Shown in pieces: positions 55,001-64,000 of a stretch of DNA of 64,000 bases. Source of the DNA: an uncultured Chlorobiaceae bacterium (GTDB taxonomy: Bacteria; Bacteroidota; Chlorobiia; Chlorobiales; Chlorobiaceae); contig CAINOC010000013.1 of the NCBI GenBank assembly GCA_903851385.1, positions 1 through 64,000 on the forward strand, written 5' to 3'. The notes beneath the pieces are model-generated. The model searched no databases. It was not told the DNA's origin and worked only from the letters and a program-made list of their open reading frames with translations. Within the stretch, counting starts at the first letter, position 1. Every line of letters starts with the position of its first letter. Made by a program: the position numbers and the translations under genes.

Positions 55001-57135
55001 GTGAGATCAGAGAGATCAGCATTGCCCTTGCCGGCAATCCGAATTGCGGAAAATCCTCCCTGTTCAACGCCCTGACAGGCGCTCATCAGAAAGTAGGAAA
55101 TTTTCCCGGTGTTACCGTTGAAAAGCATGAAGGGTATCTTGACTACAAGGGATACCGGATCCGCGTGGTCGATCTTCCCGGTACCTATTCGCTTACCCCC
55201 TACTCCCCCGAGGAGATAGTTACAAGAGAGTATCTGATCAAGGAGCGTCCCGATGTTGTTGTCAATGTTGTTGAGGGGCCGAACCTTGAAAGGAATCTGC
55301 TCCTGACCACCCAGCTTATGGAGCTTGAGGTTGATTTCATTGTGGCGCTGAACATGATCGACGAGGTGCAGGAAAAGGGCATTACCATTGAAATGAAGCA
55401 GTTGCAGGTGCTTCTCGGGTGTCATATTATTCCGACTTCGGCTAAAAAGAAAACAGGACTTGATTCATTGCTGGATCATGTTATAAGGGTTTTCCGGCAT
55501 GATATCCAGATTCGTAAAAACAAGCTTTTCTTTCGCCCTGAACTTGAGGCTTCGGTAGATAAAATCACCTTGCTTCTTTCTCATCAGAAAGAACTTGGCC
55601 TTTATAATGCCAGATGGCTGGCCATCAAGCTTCTGGAGAATGACAGGGAGGTTTATAACCAGGTTCAGCAGTATCCAGTGTGGGTGAAGGTAGAACTTGC
55701 CCTTCAGGATGCATTACGAGAGACTGAGCATCTTTACGATTCAGAACCTGAGATTCTCATTACCGAAGACCGTCATTCTTTTATTCACGGGGCCATAAAA
55801 GAGTGTGTCCGGCAACCGGAAGAAGGAAGGGCTACGGTAACTGATTATATCGATATGGTTGTGCTCAACAGGGTGCTTGGGCTGCCCGTTTTTTTACTGG
55901 TTGTCTGGGGGATTTTTCAGATGACCTTTACTTTAGGCGCTCTGTTTTCAGGCTGGCTTGCTCTGTTTTTCAGTTCCATTGCTTCCGCCATAGGACCTTT
56001 TCTCCTCAATGATACCCTTCGATCCATAGTTGTTGACGGTATTATTGCAGGGGTTGGAGGCGTCCTGATTTTTCTGCCGAATATTGTTCTTCTTTTCATC
56101 GGTCTCTCTTTTCTTGAGGCGTCCGGCTACATGGCTCGGGCGGCCTTTGTGATTGACAGGGTGATGCATCGTTTCGGTCTGCATGGAAAATCTTTTATAC
56201 CCCTGATAACGGGGTTCGGCTGTTCCATTCCTGCCATCATGGCGACAAGAACATTGAAAAGTCAGACGGACAGGCTTGTAACCATCATGATTATTCCCTT
56301 TATGAGCTGCGGAGCCAAACTTCCGGTGTATGTGATGCTTTCTGCTGCTTTTTTCGCTCCCGCAGTGGCCGGTAACGTCATGTTCGGTATTTATTTTCTT
56401 GGTATTGCCGTCGGACTCTGGACTGCCTGGCTTCTGAAATCCACAATCCTTAAAATCGATTCTGAACCCTTTGTGATGGAGCTGCCTCCTTATCGTTGGC
56501 CGACACTTTCCTCTGTACTCTTTCAGGCAAAGATGAAGGCCCTTATGTATATCAAAAAGGCAGGAACGCTTATTTTAAGTGCTGTTATCATTATCTGGGC
56601 TGCAAGCAATTATCCTCACCAGCCGGCTCTTGATGCAACGCTTGCCGCCGAAACAGCGCGTATTACCGGGAGCAGTGGCAGTGCGGCGGAAAAAGATGCC
56701 CGGAAGAAGATGCTTGATGTCCATATCAAGAGTGAACAGCTTGAGTACTCCCTGGCAGGAAGAGCAGGCAAAGTGCTTGAGCCTTTGATCAAGCCGCTTG
56801 GTTTTGACTGGAGGATAGGTATTGCCCTTGTAACGGGGCTGGCAGCAAAAGAGGTTGTTGTTTCGACTATGGGAACGATTTACTCTATCGGTCAGAGCAG
56901 TGGCGCGCCTAAGGAGCTGAAATCAATTCTCAGGAACGATCCATCGTTCAGCAGGGCCACGGCTTTGAGTCTCATGGTGTTTGTTCTGCTCTATATTCCC
57001 TGTGTGGCGGCAATCGGTGTGATGAAAAAAGAGGTAGGGCATTGGCGCCCTGTGCTCCTTTATTCGGGGTATTCTCTTTCGGTAGCCTGGGTGCTTTCTT
57101 TCGCAGTCTACCGCATTGCTCTTTTTATGCAGTGA
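54997..57135 (+). CDS. feoB: Ferrous iron transporter FeoB
   Basis: This 712-residue protein has a GTPase domain at the N-terminus: G1 GNPNCGKS (13-20), G3 DLPGTYSL and G4 NMID. A helical regulatory region comes next, then about eight or more membrane spans with Gate motifs (GFGCSIPAIMATRTL and PFMSCGAKLPVYV). It imports Fe2+, which is needed for cytochromes and iron-sulphur proteins. ATGA overlap with feoA. The end overlaps topA by 11 bp on the opposite strand. Confidence 0.96.
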   Translation: MSEIREISIALAGNPNCGKSSLFNALTGAHQKVGNFPGVTVEKHEGYLDYKGYRIRVVDLPGTYSLTPYSPEEIVTREYLIKERPDVVVNVVEGPNLERNLLLTTQLMELEVDFIVALNMIDEVQEKGITIEMKQLQVLLGCHIIPTSAKKKTGLDSLLDHVIRVFRHDIQIRKNKLFFRPELEASVDKITLLLSHQKELGLYNARWLAIKLLENDREVYNQVQQYPVWVKVELALQDALRETEHLYDSEPEILITEDRHSFIHGAIKECVRQPEEGRATVTDYIDMVVLNRVLGLPVFLLVVWGIFQMTFTLGALFSGWLALFFSSIASAIGPFLLNDTLRSIVVDGIIAGVGGVLIFLPNIVLLFIGLSFLEASGYMARAAFVIDRVMHRFGLHGKSFIPLITGFGCSIPAIMATRTLKSQTDRLVTIMIIPFMSCGAKLPVYVMLSAAFFAPAVAGNVMFGIYFLGIAVGLWTAWLLKSTILKIDSEPFVMELPPYRWPTLSSVLFQAKMKALMYIKKAGTLILSAVIIIWAASNYPHQPALDATLAAETARITGSSGSAAEKDARKKMLDVHIKSEQLEYSLAGRAGKVLEPLIKPLGFDWRIGIALVTGLAAKEVVVSTMGTIYSIGQSSGAPKELKSILRNDPSFSRATALSLMVFVLLYIPCVAAIGVMKKEVGHWRPVLLYSGYSLSVAWVLSFAVYRIALFMQ

Positions 57136-59521
57136 CTTCCGTGGGTACTTCAACAGCCGGTGCAATAAGCCCGGACTCTTCTGCTTTGAGGATGATATCG
57201 TCTACCGGAGTGGTCATGGGTACCGGGTTTCCATCAGTCATGGTGAGCATCACTGCCGGATGTGCTTTCATGTGGTCGGCCATGATCACTTCCCAGTGAT
57301 TGTGGGCAGTTTCGTCGAGCGTGCTCCATGCAAGCCTTCCCCTGCACTTCGGAAATTTTGAGCAGCCGAGCCAAAGCCCCCTTTTTCCGCTTCTGAGGTA
57401 GAGAGGTGAGCCGCACTTTGGACAGACAAGGTTTGTGAGCACCGGCGGGGTTTTCAGTGGTTCGATATGGCGCTGTTTGTTGAGATTAAGCAGCGTATTG
57501 CACTTCGGGTAGTTGGAACAGGCGAGAAAAGCGCCAAGCCTGCCTTTTCTCAGAAGCATGTGCCCTTCTTTGCAGGAAGGGCATACAATGGCAGTGTCTT
57601 TCGGCTTTTCCCTGTTCGAGCTTATTGCTTTGATATTTTTGCACTTAGGGTAGCATGAACAGCCAAGAAACTTCCCGCTGGCCGTCCACTTGATCGTCAT
57701 CTGCCCGACTCCGCATTTATCACAGGTTGCGGTTTCGCTGTTCTGTGGAATAATAGGGTCGTCTTTGCGCAGGCTGAGTGCGATTTCAAGTGGCTTGTAG
57801 AAACTGTCGAGCACTTTTTCGTATTCGTCGTCTCCACTGGCAACTTTATCGAGTTCATCCTCCATGAAAGCGGTAAAGCCCACATTGAAAAGCTCTGGGA
57901 AATTGGCAACCAGGATCAGTGATACATCCTTGCCGAGTTCTGTGGGACTGATTTTTTTCTTTTCAAGCTCAACATAGCGGCGGTCCTGAAGCGTTGAGAA
58001 AATAGACGCATAGGTTGATGGCCGTCCGATGCCGAAATGGTCGAGATCCTTTACTAGCGTAGCTTCGCTGTAGCGCGCAGGAGGACGGGTAAAGCTCTGT
58101 TTCTGGTCGAGGTCTGCAATGGCAAGCGGGTCGGCCACCGAGAGGTGTTCGGGCAGCTTTACTGCAGGTTCTTTTTCTATATCTTCTTTTGTGGAGATCT
58201 GGGCCTCGTAATCAAGTTCCTTCTGGTCGTCAAAGACACGCATGAAGCCGGGAAACAGAACCCTGCTGCCGGTTGCCCTGAACTGGAATTTCTGCAAGGC
58301 GTCCTCAACATCAACTCTTGTCTGCTCAATTTTGGCAGGAGCCATCATGGCGGCAAGAAAGCGCTTCCAGATCAATTCATATAATTTATATTGATCGGTT
58401 GAAAGGTACTGTTTCAGTTGTTCAGGTCTTTTTGATAGAGAGGTTGGTCGTATCGCTTCGTGGGCATCCTGGGCATTTTTTCCAGCTTTTGCAGCTCCGC
58501 CGAACCCGAGATACTCCTTTCCAAACTGCTTGTCGATATACTCTCGGGCCTGCACGATTGCTTCGGCGCCAATTCGCGTGGAATCGGTTCTCATATAGGT
58601 GATGAGACCGGCAGCGCCTTCCGCTCCTAGATCAATTCCCTCATACAGCTGTTGCGCAGCACGCATGGTTCTTTGCGATCCAAAGCCAAGCTGGTTTGAT
58701 GCAGCCTGCTGGAGTAGCGATGTTGTAAATGGAAGTGGAGGCTTGCGTTGCTGAGTGCGGGGAGCGATTTCAGTGACAGAAAAATTACCTTTCCTGATCA
58801 GAGCCGCAATAGCTTCCGCCCTGTCCTGATTGGTTATCTCAGGCTTTTCGCCTTCGAAGCGGACCAGCCTTGCCCTGAAGGACTCGTTGCGGGGAGTCAC
58901 AAAATCTGCTGCGATGGTCCAGTATTCCTCTATCTGGAAGCGGGTGATCTCGGCTTCACGTTCGCAGATCAGGCGGAGTGCGACGGATTGCACCCGTCCG
59001 GCTGAAAGTCCACGCAGCACGACTTTCCACAAAAACGGACTGATCTTGTAGCCGACGATTTTATCGAGGCCCTGACGGGTCTGCTGGGAACGCACAAGGC
59101 GGTAGTCGATCTGTCGAGGCTCCTGAATGGCCGCGATGATGGCGGTTTTGGTGATTTCGTTGAAAAGAACACGGAATACCGGTTTCTTTGTTTCTCCAAT
59201 TTCGTTGGAGATATGCCAGGCGATGGCTTCACCTTCCCGGTCAGGGTCAGTGGCTATGAGAATTTCGACCGCTTCTGCAGCAAGTTTTTTTAATTGCTTG
59301 ACAACTTTTTCCTTGCCGGGAATTATTTCATAACGGGGTTCGTAATGATGGTCAAAATCAAGGCCAATCTCTTTTTTCGGCAGATCCTTGATATGACCTA
59401 CGGAGGCGAAAACTGTATATTTATCCCCAAGGTATTTATTTATAGTTTTAGCCTTTGAGGGGGATTCGACAACAATCAGGGTCCTGTTTCTGGCAGATAG
59501 TGTTGGTATTTTTAAAGCCAT
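57125..59521 (-). CDS. topA: DNA topoisomerase I
   Basis: This 798-residue type IA enzyme relaxes negative supercoils. The TOPRIM domain has DPDREGEA (92-100). The active-site Tyr309 lies in ITYMRTDS. Three C-terminal zinc ribbons follow (CDKCGVGQM ... CSCYPKC, CPSCKEGHM ... CSNYPKC, CPKCGSPLY ... CSKFPKC). The last 11 bp overlap the feoB end on the opposite strand. Full length. Confidence 0.97.
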   Translation of the reverse strand: MALKIPTLSARNRTLIVVESPSKAKTINKYLGDKYTVFASVGHIKDLPKKEIGLDFDHHYEPRYEIIPGKEKVVKQLKKLAAEAVEILIATDPDREGEAIAWHISNEIGETKKPVFRVLFNEITKTAIIAAIQEPRQIDYRLVRSQQTRQGLDKIVGYKISPFLWKVVLRGLSAGRVQSVALRLICEREAEITRFQIEEYWTIAADFVTPRNESFRARLVRFEGEKPEITNQDRAEAIAALIRKGNFSVTEIAPRTQQRKPPLPFTTSLLQQAASNQLGFGSQRTMRAAQQLYEGIDLGAEGAAGLITYMRTDSTRIGAEAIVQAREYIDKQFGKEYLGFGGAAKAGKNAQDAHEAIRPTSLSKRPEQLKQYLSTDQYKLYELIWKRFLAAMMAPAKIEQTRVDVEDALQKFQFRATGSRVLFPGFMRVFDDQKELDYEAQISTKEDIEKEPAVKLPEHLSVADPLAIADLDQKQSFTRPPARYSEATLVKDLDHFGIGRPSTYASIFSTLQDRRYVELEKKKISPTELGKDVSLILVANFPELFNVGFTAFMEDELDKVASGDDEYEKVLDSFYKPLEIALSLRKDDPIIPQNSETATCDKCGVGQMTIKWTASGKFLGCSCYPKCKNIKAISSNREKPKDTAIVCPSCKEGHMLLRKGRLGAFLACSNYPKCNTLLNLNKQRHIEPLKTPPVLTNLVCPKCGSPLYLRSGKRGLWLGCSKFPKCRGRLAWSTLDETAHNHWEVIMADHMKAHPAVMLTMTDGNPVPMTTPVDDIILKAEESGLIAPAVEVPTEVTA

Positions 59522-59747
59522 AGATCAGTCCCGGTAGTAAGAGCGTTACAATTAAATTTTGAAAAAGATAGGTTTTGAAGAGCAAAAAACAAATTTTACC
59601 AATGGCACGAAGTATACAAAACCTGTGACTATGGGCAGAAATAGTTCCATTTCTATTATAAAACCAGCTTCTACGGTGCGGAAAAATATATTTTATTATT
59701 ATTGAGGGCGGTCTTACTTTTGCAGGAAATAAAATGCGTTTGAACTT

Positions 59748-61475
59748 ATGCCTCAATCTTTGCTCCGTTTTTATTATCGTTCAGCCGTTCTGATATCAGT
59801 TCTTCTTTTGATGCTTTCATTCAGGACTGTTGAAGCAGCCACACTCTCTCAGGCTGGGCATACAACAGTGCCGTTCCATGTTACTACAGGAAAAGATCAG
59901 GGGTATACAATCAAGGTTCTTGCCCGCAGAGACGGGGCGACTCTTTTGATTGATCTTGAATCAATGGCGAGGGCTTTGCGGTTAAGCTTTCATCAGGAAG
60001 CAGGTACGCTTATTCTGGAGGAAGCTCTCGGGGTTCCAGGCAGTTCCTGCACGGTTATGATCAATAATAATTTTGCGAAGGTGATTTCAAAGGATCATGA
60101 CCATTCCAAAAGAATTATTCAGCTGCAGTCAACCCCTTCTTCACTGCAGTCACGGATATATCTCCCGGTCAATCAGGCGTGCCGACTTTTTACCGTTTGG
60201 CTTGACAGGGAGGTTGGCTATAATTATTCATCCGGAATGATCAATGCATGGCTCGGCGGGAAACATTTCGGTGAATCTGTCGGGATTATCGGGCTTGTAA
60301 AGAGTGAGGAGCCGCCTTCAATTCAGGCGGTCAGCAAGCCTGCCGAAGACGGTTCAACGGTGATCAGCGGTATCGAGATTGAAAAACGGGCAAATGGAGC
60401 TATCATAAGCTTTTCTGCTTCCGGGAACCCTACCGAGTCTTCGCTGCTGAAGCCTGATGCTGACGGGTATGTTTATTTTACTCTTGAAAAAGCATCTTGT
60501 GATGTCAATACCTTGTCCAGAATTTTCAGTGGAGGCGTCGTCAAGGCGATCACTCCGAAACAGTTTACTGAAGGCAGTCTCCAATTTACAGTGGCACTGG
60601 ACAATAAGTCGTATGTCATTAATTCTGTGGAGTTTCATCGGGATAAAAAAAAGAACCGTTATGTCCTCTATGTTCGCAGTAATGCTGATGTGCAGGAAAT
60701 CCGTAAAAAAGAAAAGGAGCTGCAGATTGCCCAAGTCCTCAGTCGTGATGTGGAAAAGTGGAAGCTGAATACCATCGTGCTTGATGCCGGTCACGGAGGA
60801 AAGGACCCTGGGGCTATTGGCTACAGCGGGACTCGTGAAAAAGATGTGGCGTTGAATATTGTCCGCGATCTCGGGACGTTTATTAATCAGAAATGGCCGG
60901 ATGTGAATGTGATTTATACAAGAAAGGATGATCGTTTCATTCCTCTGCACGAGCGTGGGAAAATAGCAAACCAAAGCGGTGGAAAACTCTTTATAAGCAT
61001 CCACTGCAATTCAAGTCCAAACCGGAGTGCCCGCGGGTCGGAGGTTTACATTCTTGGACCGCATAAAAATCAGGCAGCTCTTGATGTGGCAATGTTTGAA
61101 AACTCGGTAATCCGACAGGAAGATGACTTTCAGGAGCAGTACAAAGGGTTTTCTGAGGAGCATCTTATTATGAGCAGTATGGCCCAGAATGCATTTGCCA
61201 AGCAGTCGACCTCCCTTGCCCAATATATTGTCAAACCAGTTGACCGCCAATCTGTCAATAATGCCCGTGGTGTTCGTCAGGCGGGCTTTATGGTGTTGTG
61301 GACGCCTTCAATGCCAAGCATTCTTGTTGAAGTGGGATACTTGTCCAATCCGGAGGAGGAGCGAATGCTTCGGGATCGTCAGGTGCAGACTAAAGTTGCC
61401 TATGGTATTTTCAAGGGAGTCCTGGCGTATCGTAAAAATTACGAAACCACCAGTATGGCTGCCCTTGCGGAGTGA
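59748..61475 (+). CDS. N-acetylmuramoyl-L-alanine amidase (Amidase_3, AmiC-like)
   Basis: This 575-residue secreted enzyme has an N-terminal signal (FYYRSAVLISVLLLMLSF), a long beta-rich N-terminal region of AMIN type (about 35-330) that should bind peptidoglycan, and a C-terminal Amidase_3 domain. Zinc and catalytic motifs are DAGHGGKDPGA, the Glu in GTREKDVALN, FISIHCNSSPN and the catalytic Glu of ILVEVGYLSNPEEE. It splits septal murein during daughter separation. The 226-bp gap to topA should hold both promoters. Confidence 0.92.
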   Translation: MPQSLLRFYYRSAVLISVLLLMLSFRTVEAATLSQAGHTTVPFHVTTGKDQGYTIKVLARRDGATLLIDLESMARALRLSFHQEAGTLILEEALGVPGSSCTVMINNNFAKVISKDHDHSKRIIQLQSTPSSLQSRIYLPVNQACRLFTVWLDREVGYNYSSGMINAWLGGKHFGESVGIIGLVKSEEPPSIQAVSKPAEDGSTVISGIEIEKRANGAIISFSASGNPTESSLLKPDADGYVYFTLEKASCDVNTLSRIFSGGVVKAITPKQFTEGSLQFTVALDNKSYVINSVEFHRDKKKNRYVLYVRSNADVQEIRKKEKELQIAQVLSRDVEKWKLNTIVLDAGHGGKDPGAIGYSGTREKDVALNIVRDLGTFINQKWPDVNVIYTRKDDRFIPLHERGKIANQSGGKLFISIHCNSSPNRSARGSEVYILGPHKNQAALDVAMFENSVIRQEDDFQEQYKGFSEEHLIMSSMAQNAFAKQSTSLAQYIVKPVDRQSVNNARGVRQAGFMVLWTPSMPSILVEVGYLSNPEEERMLRDRQVQTKVAYGIFKGVLAYRKNYETTSMAALAE

Positions 61476-61489
61476 GAAAGGTTCTCTCT

Positions 61490-61520
61490 AAAAGGGGCGC
61501 GCGGATGTGCGCCTTTTTTT
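61490..61520 (+). terminator. Rho-independent terminator after the amidase gene
   Basis: GGCGC (61496-61500) pairs with GCGCC (61509-61513); G-T and A-T pairs extend the stem, and seven T residues follow (61514-61520). It lies 20 bp after the amidase stop and just before the BirA box. Confidence 0.75.
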
Positions 61521-61531
61521 ATATTGCGAAG

Positions 61532-61563
61532 TTGTCAACCATTGTTCTTATATAGGTTGACAT
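61532..61563. promoter_or_regulatory. BirA (biotin repressor) operator
   Basis: TTGTCAACC (61532-61540) and GGTTGACAT (61555-61563) form an inverted repeat matching at 8 of 9 positions, with a 14-bp spacer. The BirA consensus in many bacteria is TTGTNAACC-N14-16-GGTTNACAA. The site lies about 30 bp before birA, whose product has the required DNA-binding domain, so the birA-bioB-bioF block is probably shut off when biotin is plentiful. Confidence 0.85.
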
Positions 61564-61592
61564 TTCGTTTTTTTGTTGACTAATCTGCTGTT

Positions 61593-62579
61593 ATGAACGA
61601 TGTTGCTGCCCGGATATTACATCGATTGTCGAAAGCCGGTGATTTTTTGTCGGGTGAAGTGCTCTGCCGTGAATTTTGTATTACCAGAAGTGCGGTCTGG
61701 AAGCATATTCAGCTGTTACGCAACGAAGGGTATCATGTTGAGGCCTTGACAGGGCGAGGGTATCGATTGACGAGCCTTACAGGACGGCCGGTAGAGGCTG
61801 AAGTTGCGCCGTTTTTAACCGTCCGCCGGTTTGGCAGAAGCATCCTCTATCACGAGGTTACGGCATCAACCAATATGCTTGCAAAGTCCCTGGCCAGTGA
61901 TGGTTTACCAGAAGGCTGTGTGGTTGTTGCTGATGCTCAGACCGGGGGGCGTGGCAGAATGGGAAGAACTTGGGTTTCACCTTCGGGGGTCAATCTCTAT
62001 TTTTCATTGATTCTTCGCCCGGGGGTTCCTTCGATCCGTGTTCCTCAGCTCACGCTGCTTGTGGCTGCAGCCATCCATCAGGCATTGAATAGTGTGGTTC
62101 CCGGTATTGCACCGTTGGTCAAGTGGCCGAATGATATTCTCATCAATGGCAGAAAGGTCTGCGGGGTGCTGTGCGAAATGCAGTCAGAGCCTGATTTTAC
62201 GAACTTTGTTGTGGTTGGTATCGGGATCAATGTCAACCAGTCAGAGATACCGCCTGAATTACAGGATCGTGCAACTTCGATTTTTTTGGAGACAGGACGT
62301 TTAGTTTCGAGGCCTGAGCTTCTTGCGTCTTTTCTGAACCATTTCGAGCCTCTCTACGATGCTTGGCTTTTAGAGGAGGATCTCGGTTTTATACTCCCCT
62401 ATCTCGAAAGGTATTCCCTGCTTCAGTCGAAGCAGGTTACTATTGATCAGCTGAAGCGAACAATCAGCGGAACGGTTTCCGGGATTGCACGAGGCGGAGA
62501 GCTGATGCTAGATGGCGCAGACGGGCAGACGATCCTGATTTCATCGGGAGAAGCCGATCTGCAAAAAAGAACATTATAA
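61593..62579 (+). CDS. birA: Biotin protein ligase and biotin-operon repressor BirA
   Basis: This 328-residue protein has an N-terminal winged helix (about 1-65, LSGEVLCREFCITRSAVWKH), so it is the bifunctional repressor type, and a biotin ligase domain with the GGRGRMGRTW biotin loop, KWPNDILINGRKVCG and VGIGINVN, plus a C-terminal SH3-like domain. It makes biotinyl-AMP and attaches biotin to carboxylases. As a dimer it would bind the box just upstream of its own gene. bioB follows after 22 bp. Confidence 0.95.
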   Translation: MNDVAARILHRLSKAGDFLSGEVLCREFCITRSAVWKHIQLLRNEGYHVEALTGRGYRLTSLTGRPVEAEVAPFLTVRRFGRSILYHEVTASTNMLAKSLASDGLPEGCVVVADAQTGGRGRMGRTWVSPSGVNLYFSLILRPGVPSIRVPQLTLLVAAAIHQALNSVVPGIAPLVKWPNDILINGRKVCGVLCEMQSEPDFTNFVVVGIGINVNQSEIPPELQDRATSIFLETGRLVSRPELLASFLNHFEPLYDAWLLEEDLGFILPYLERYSLLQSKQVTIDQLKRTISGTVSGIARGGELMLDGADGQTILISSGEADLQKRTL

Positions 62580-62601
62580 TACATAACAATATTCTACTCT
62601 T

Positions 62602-63606
62602 ATGGATACCATGACGCTCCATCCTCAAATTGCTGCAGCATATCGTGTGCTTGAAACCGGCGAACCGATCAGCCGGACTGAAGCGCTTCTTCTGGCGGAT
62701 CTTCCGGGCGAGCTTGCGCTTGATCTTGCCGCTCTGGCAAACAAGGTGAAAAACCGCTACTCAAGTGGTACGGAATCACTTCATGCCTGTTCAATAATGA
62801 ATGCCAAATCGGGTGTGTGCGGCGAAAACTGCAAGTTTTGTGCTCAGTCAAGCCACAACCGCGCTGATATTGAGGTCTATGATCTTGTCGATGAAGAGTC
62901 AGTGCTTACGGAAGCACGCAACTGTATAGCGGAGGGAGTTTCTCATTTCGGGATTGTCACCAGTGGTTACGGGTATAAAAAAATAACTCCGGAATTCCAG
63001 AGGGTGCTTGCCATGATCAAACGACTGCATAACGAATTACCTGATCTGCATGTCTGTGCCTCACTTGGTGTTCTTGGTGAAGAGCCTGCCTCAGCTCTTG
63101 CCGCCGAAGGGATAGCGCATTACAATATCAATATTCAGGTTGCACCGGACCGGTACCATGACCTCATCGCTGATACCCATACGGTGGAAGAGCGGATTGA
63201 GACTGTCAAGCTGTTGCGAAAGAACAATATTTCTGTCTGTTGCGGAGGGATTATGGGTGTCGGAGAGTCGATGCAGGATCGGATAGCTATGATTTTTGCA
63301 CTGCAGGAACTTGATGTTTCTGTCATTCCTCTCAATGTTCTTGTTCCGATAGATGGTACCCCTCTTGAAGGAAGTGAACCGGTTTCTGTTGCAGATATTG
63401 TGAAAGCATTTGCAATCTGCCGACTTGCGCATCCGGATAAAATCATCAAGTTTGCTGCAGGTCGTGAAACGATCATGAAAGATTTTCAGGGACTTTTGAT
63501 GCTGTCGGGAGCTAACGGTTATCTTACCGGAGGTTATCTGACGACACGAGGCAGGGAGGTCGCTGAAGACCGGATGTTTGCAACCCAGATTGCAAGTTTT
63601 AACTGA
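62602..63606 (+). CDS. bioB: Biotin synthase
   Basis: This 334-residue radical-SAM enzyme inserts sulphur into dethiobiotin. [11 protein letters not shown] is the CxxxCxxC motif holding the SAM-binding 4Fe-4S cluster. [12 protein letters not shown] and [13 protein letters not shown] are BioB hallmarks. It is encoded between birA and bioF, with 12 bp to bioF. Confidence 0.97.
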   Translation: MDTMTLHPQIAAAYRVLETGEPISRTEALLLADLPGELALDLAALANKVKNRYSSGTESLHACSIMNAKSGVCGENCKFCAQSSHNRADIEVYDLVDEESVLTEARNCIAEGVSHFGIVTSGYGYKKITPEFQRVLAMIKRLHNELPDLHVCASLGVLGEEPASALAAEGIAHYNINIQVAPDRYHDLIADTHTVEERIETVKLLRKNNISVCCGGIMGVGESMQDRIAMIFALQELDVSVIPLNVLVPIDGTPLEGSEPVSVADIVKAFAICRLAHPDKIIKFAAGRETIMKDFQGLLMLSGANGYLTGGYLTTRGREVAEDRMFATQIASFN

Positions 63607-63618
63607 CGGAGCCGATCA

Positions 63619-64000
63619 ATGCAGTTTTATGAACGGATCAGGGAGGAGCTTGATGAGCTTAAGAGCCTTGACCGCTACAGGGTACTTCCTGATATTACCG
63701 CCCGTGATGGCAAGGCTATTGAAGTGAACGGCGAGAGGCTTTTGAACCTCTCATCGAATGATTATCTCGGTCTTGGAGATGACAAAGAGTTGCTTGAAGG
63801 GTATTGTCGTCAGTTCCGCAAGAGTTCGCATGCCATGACCAGCTCTTCGTCGCGTCTTCTGACAGGAAATCATCCTCTTTATGATCAGCTGGAAAACGCT
63901 TTGGCATCGCTCTATGAGCGGCAATCCGCCATGGTTTTCAACAGCGGATATCATGCCAACATCGGGATTCTTCCAGCGCTTTGCAACCGTCATGATCTTG
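63619..64000 (+). CDS. bioF: 8-amino-7-oxononanoate synthase (5' part, cut by the window end)
   Basis: Only the first 127 residues are in the window. They show the BioF/alpha-oxoamine synthase start: LLNLSSNDYLGLGDD, SSSSRLLTGNHPLYDQLE and AMVFNSGYHANIGILPAL. The pyridoxal-phosphate Lys lies beyond the end. The enzyme joins pimeloyl-ACP and alanine in biotin synthesis. Confidence 0.93.
   Translation, partial: MQFYERIREELDELKSLDRYRVLPDITARDGKAIEVNGERLLNLSSNDYLGLGDDKELLEGYCRQFRKSSHAMTSSSSRLLTGNHPLYDQLENALASLYERQSAMVFNSGYHANIGILPALCNRHDL

Noticed and set aside
1-64000. CRISPR arrays, prophage or rRNA operon
   Set aside because: No regularly spaced repeats, no phage structural genes and no rRNA sequence were seen in the window.

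Overview
The window is a stretch of bacterial chromosome that most resembles a green sulfur bacterium (Chlorobiaceae, Chlorobium type). This is inferred from gene content and order, not from a database search. The pointers are a division/cell-wall cluster without murB or ddl, an ATP synthase operon that stops after the delta subunit, a cytochrome b-type fumarate reductase/succinate dehydrogenase, and a bacterial deoxyhypusine-synthase homologue. The chromosome carries two very different kinds of DNA.

Region 1 (about 1-10,460) is an accessory, defence-like island. It starts inside a gene whose end couples to a DUF4276 (TOPRIM-like) gene. A decayed coding remnant and a terminator follow. Next is a tightly coupled Nudix hydrolase / PLD-nuclease-helicase-DUF3427 pair, then a 1255-residue protein with an Mrr-like nuclease motif, a STAND-type NTPase and a long repeat-like C-terminus. 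A scar follows, in which an IS630-type transposase fragment abuts the last 49 codons of another lost gene. The island ends with a HigB-like toxin and a HigA/ImmA-type antitoxin. The most likely undescribed system is the Nudix + PLD-helicase + nuclease-STAND trio at 1214-8563.

Region 2 (10,640-16,290) is ordinary chromosome: rlmD on the plus strand, then on the minus strand a rhomboid protease, pgk, mltG, a chorismate mutase and a NYN-domain RNase-like gene. Region 3 (16,350-33,311) is a complete-looking dcw cluster: mraZ, rsmH, an ftsL-like gene, ftsI, murE, murF, mraY, murD, ftsW, murG, murC, ftsQ, ftsA, ftsZ. Most of its genes touch or overlap. It is preceded by three 10-bp-spaced TGGNN repeats that match the MraZ operator design. 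Together these genes make lipid II, flip and polymerise it, and place the septum.

Region 4 (33,340-46,230) holds a CoA-transferase, pgeF, the ATP synthase genes (two small membrane proteins, then a, c, b, delta), tRNA-Ala(CGC), a BamD-like lipoprotein, nadD, argS, a HAD phosphatase, trpS, the 4.5S SRP RNA, a deoxyhypusine synthase-like gene and a TalC-type transaldolase. Region 5 (46,270-57,135) holds rlpA, an alpha/beta hydrolase, a cyclase-family hydrolase, the three-gene fumarate reductase/succinate dehydrogenase operon (for the reductive TCA cycle if this is a green sulfur bacterium), a small conserved hypothetical, a CNNM/CBS membrane protein, a HIT protein and feoA-feoB.

Region 6 (57,125-64,000) holds topA on the minus strand, an N-acetylmuramoyl-alanine amidase, then birA-bioB-bioF. 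A clear BirA-type operator in front of birA suggests that biotin controls the whole biotin block. bioF runs off the end of the window.
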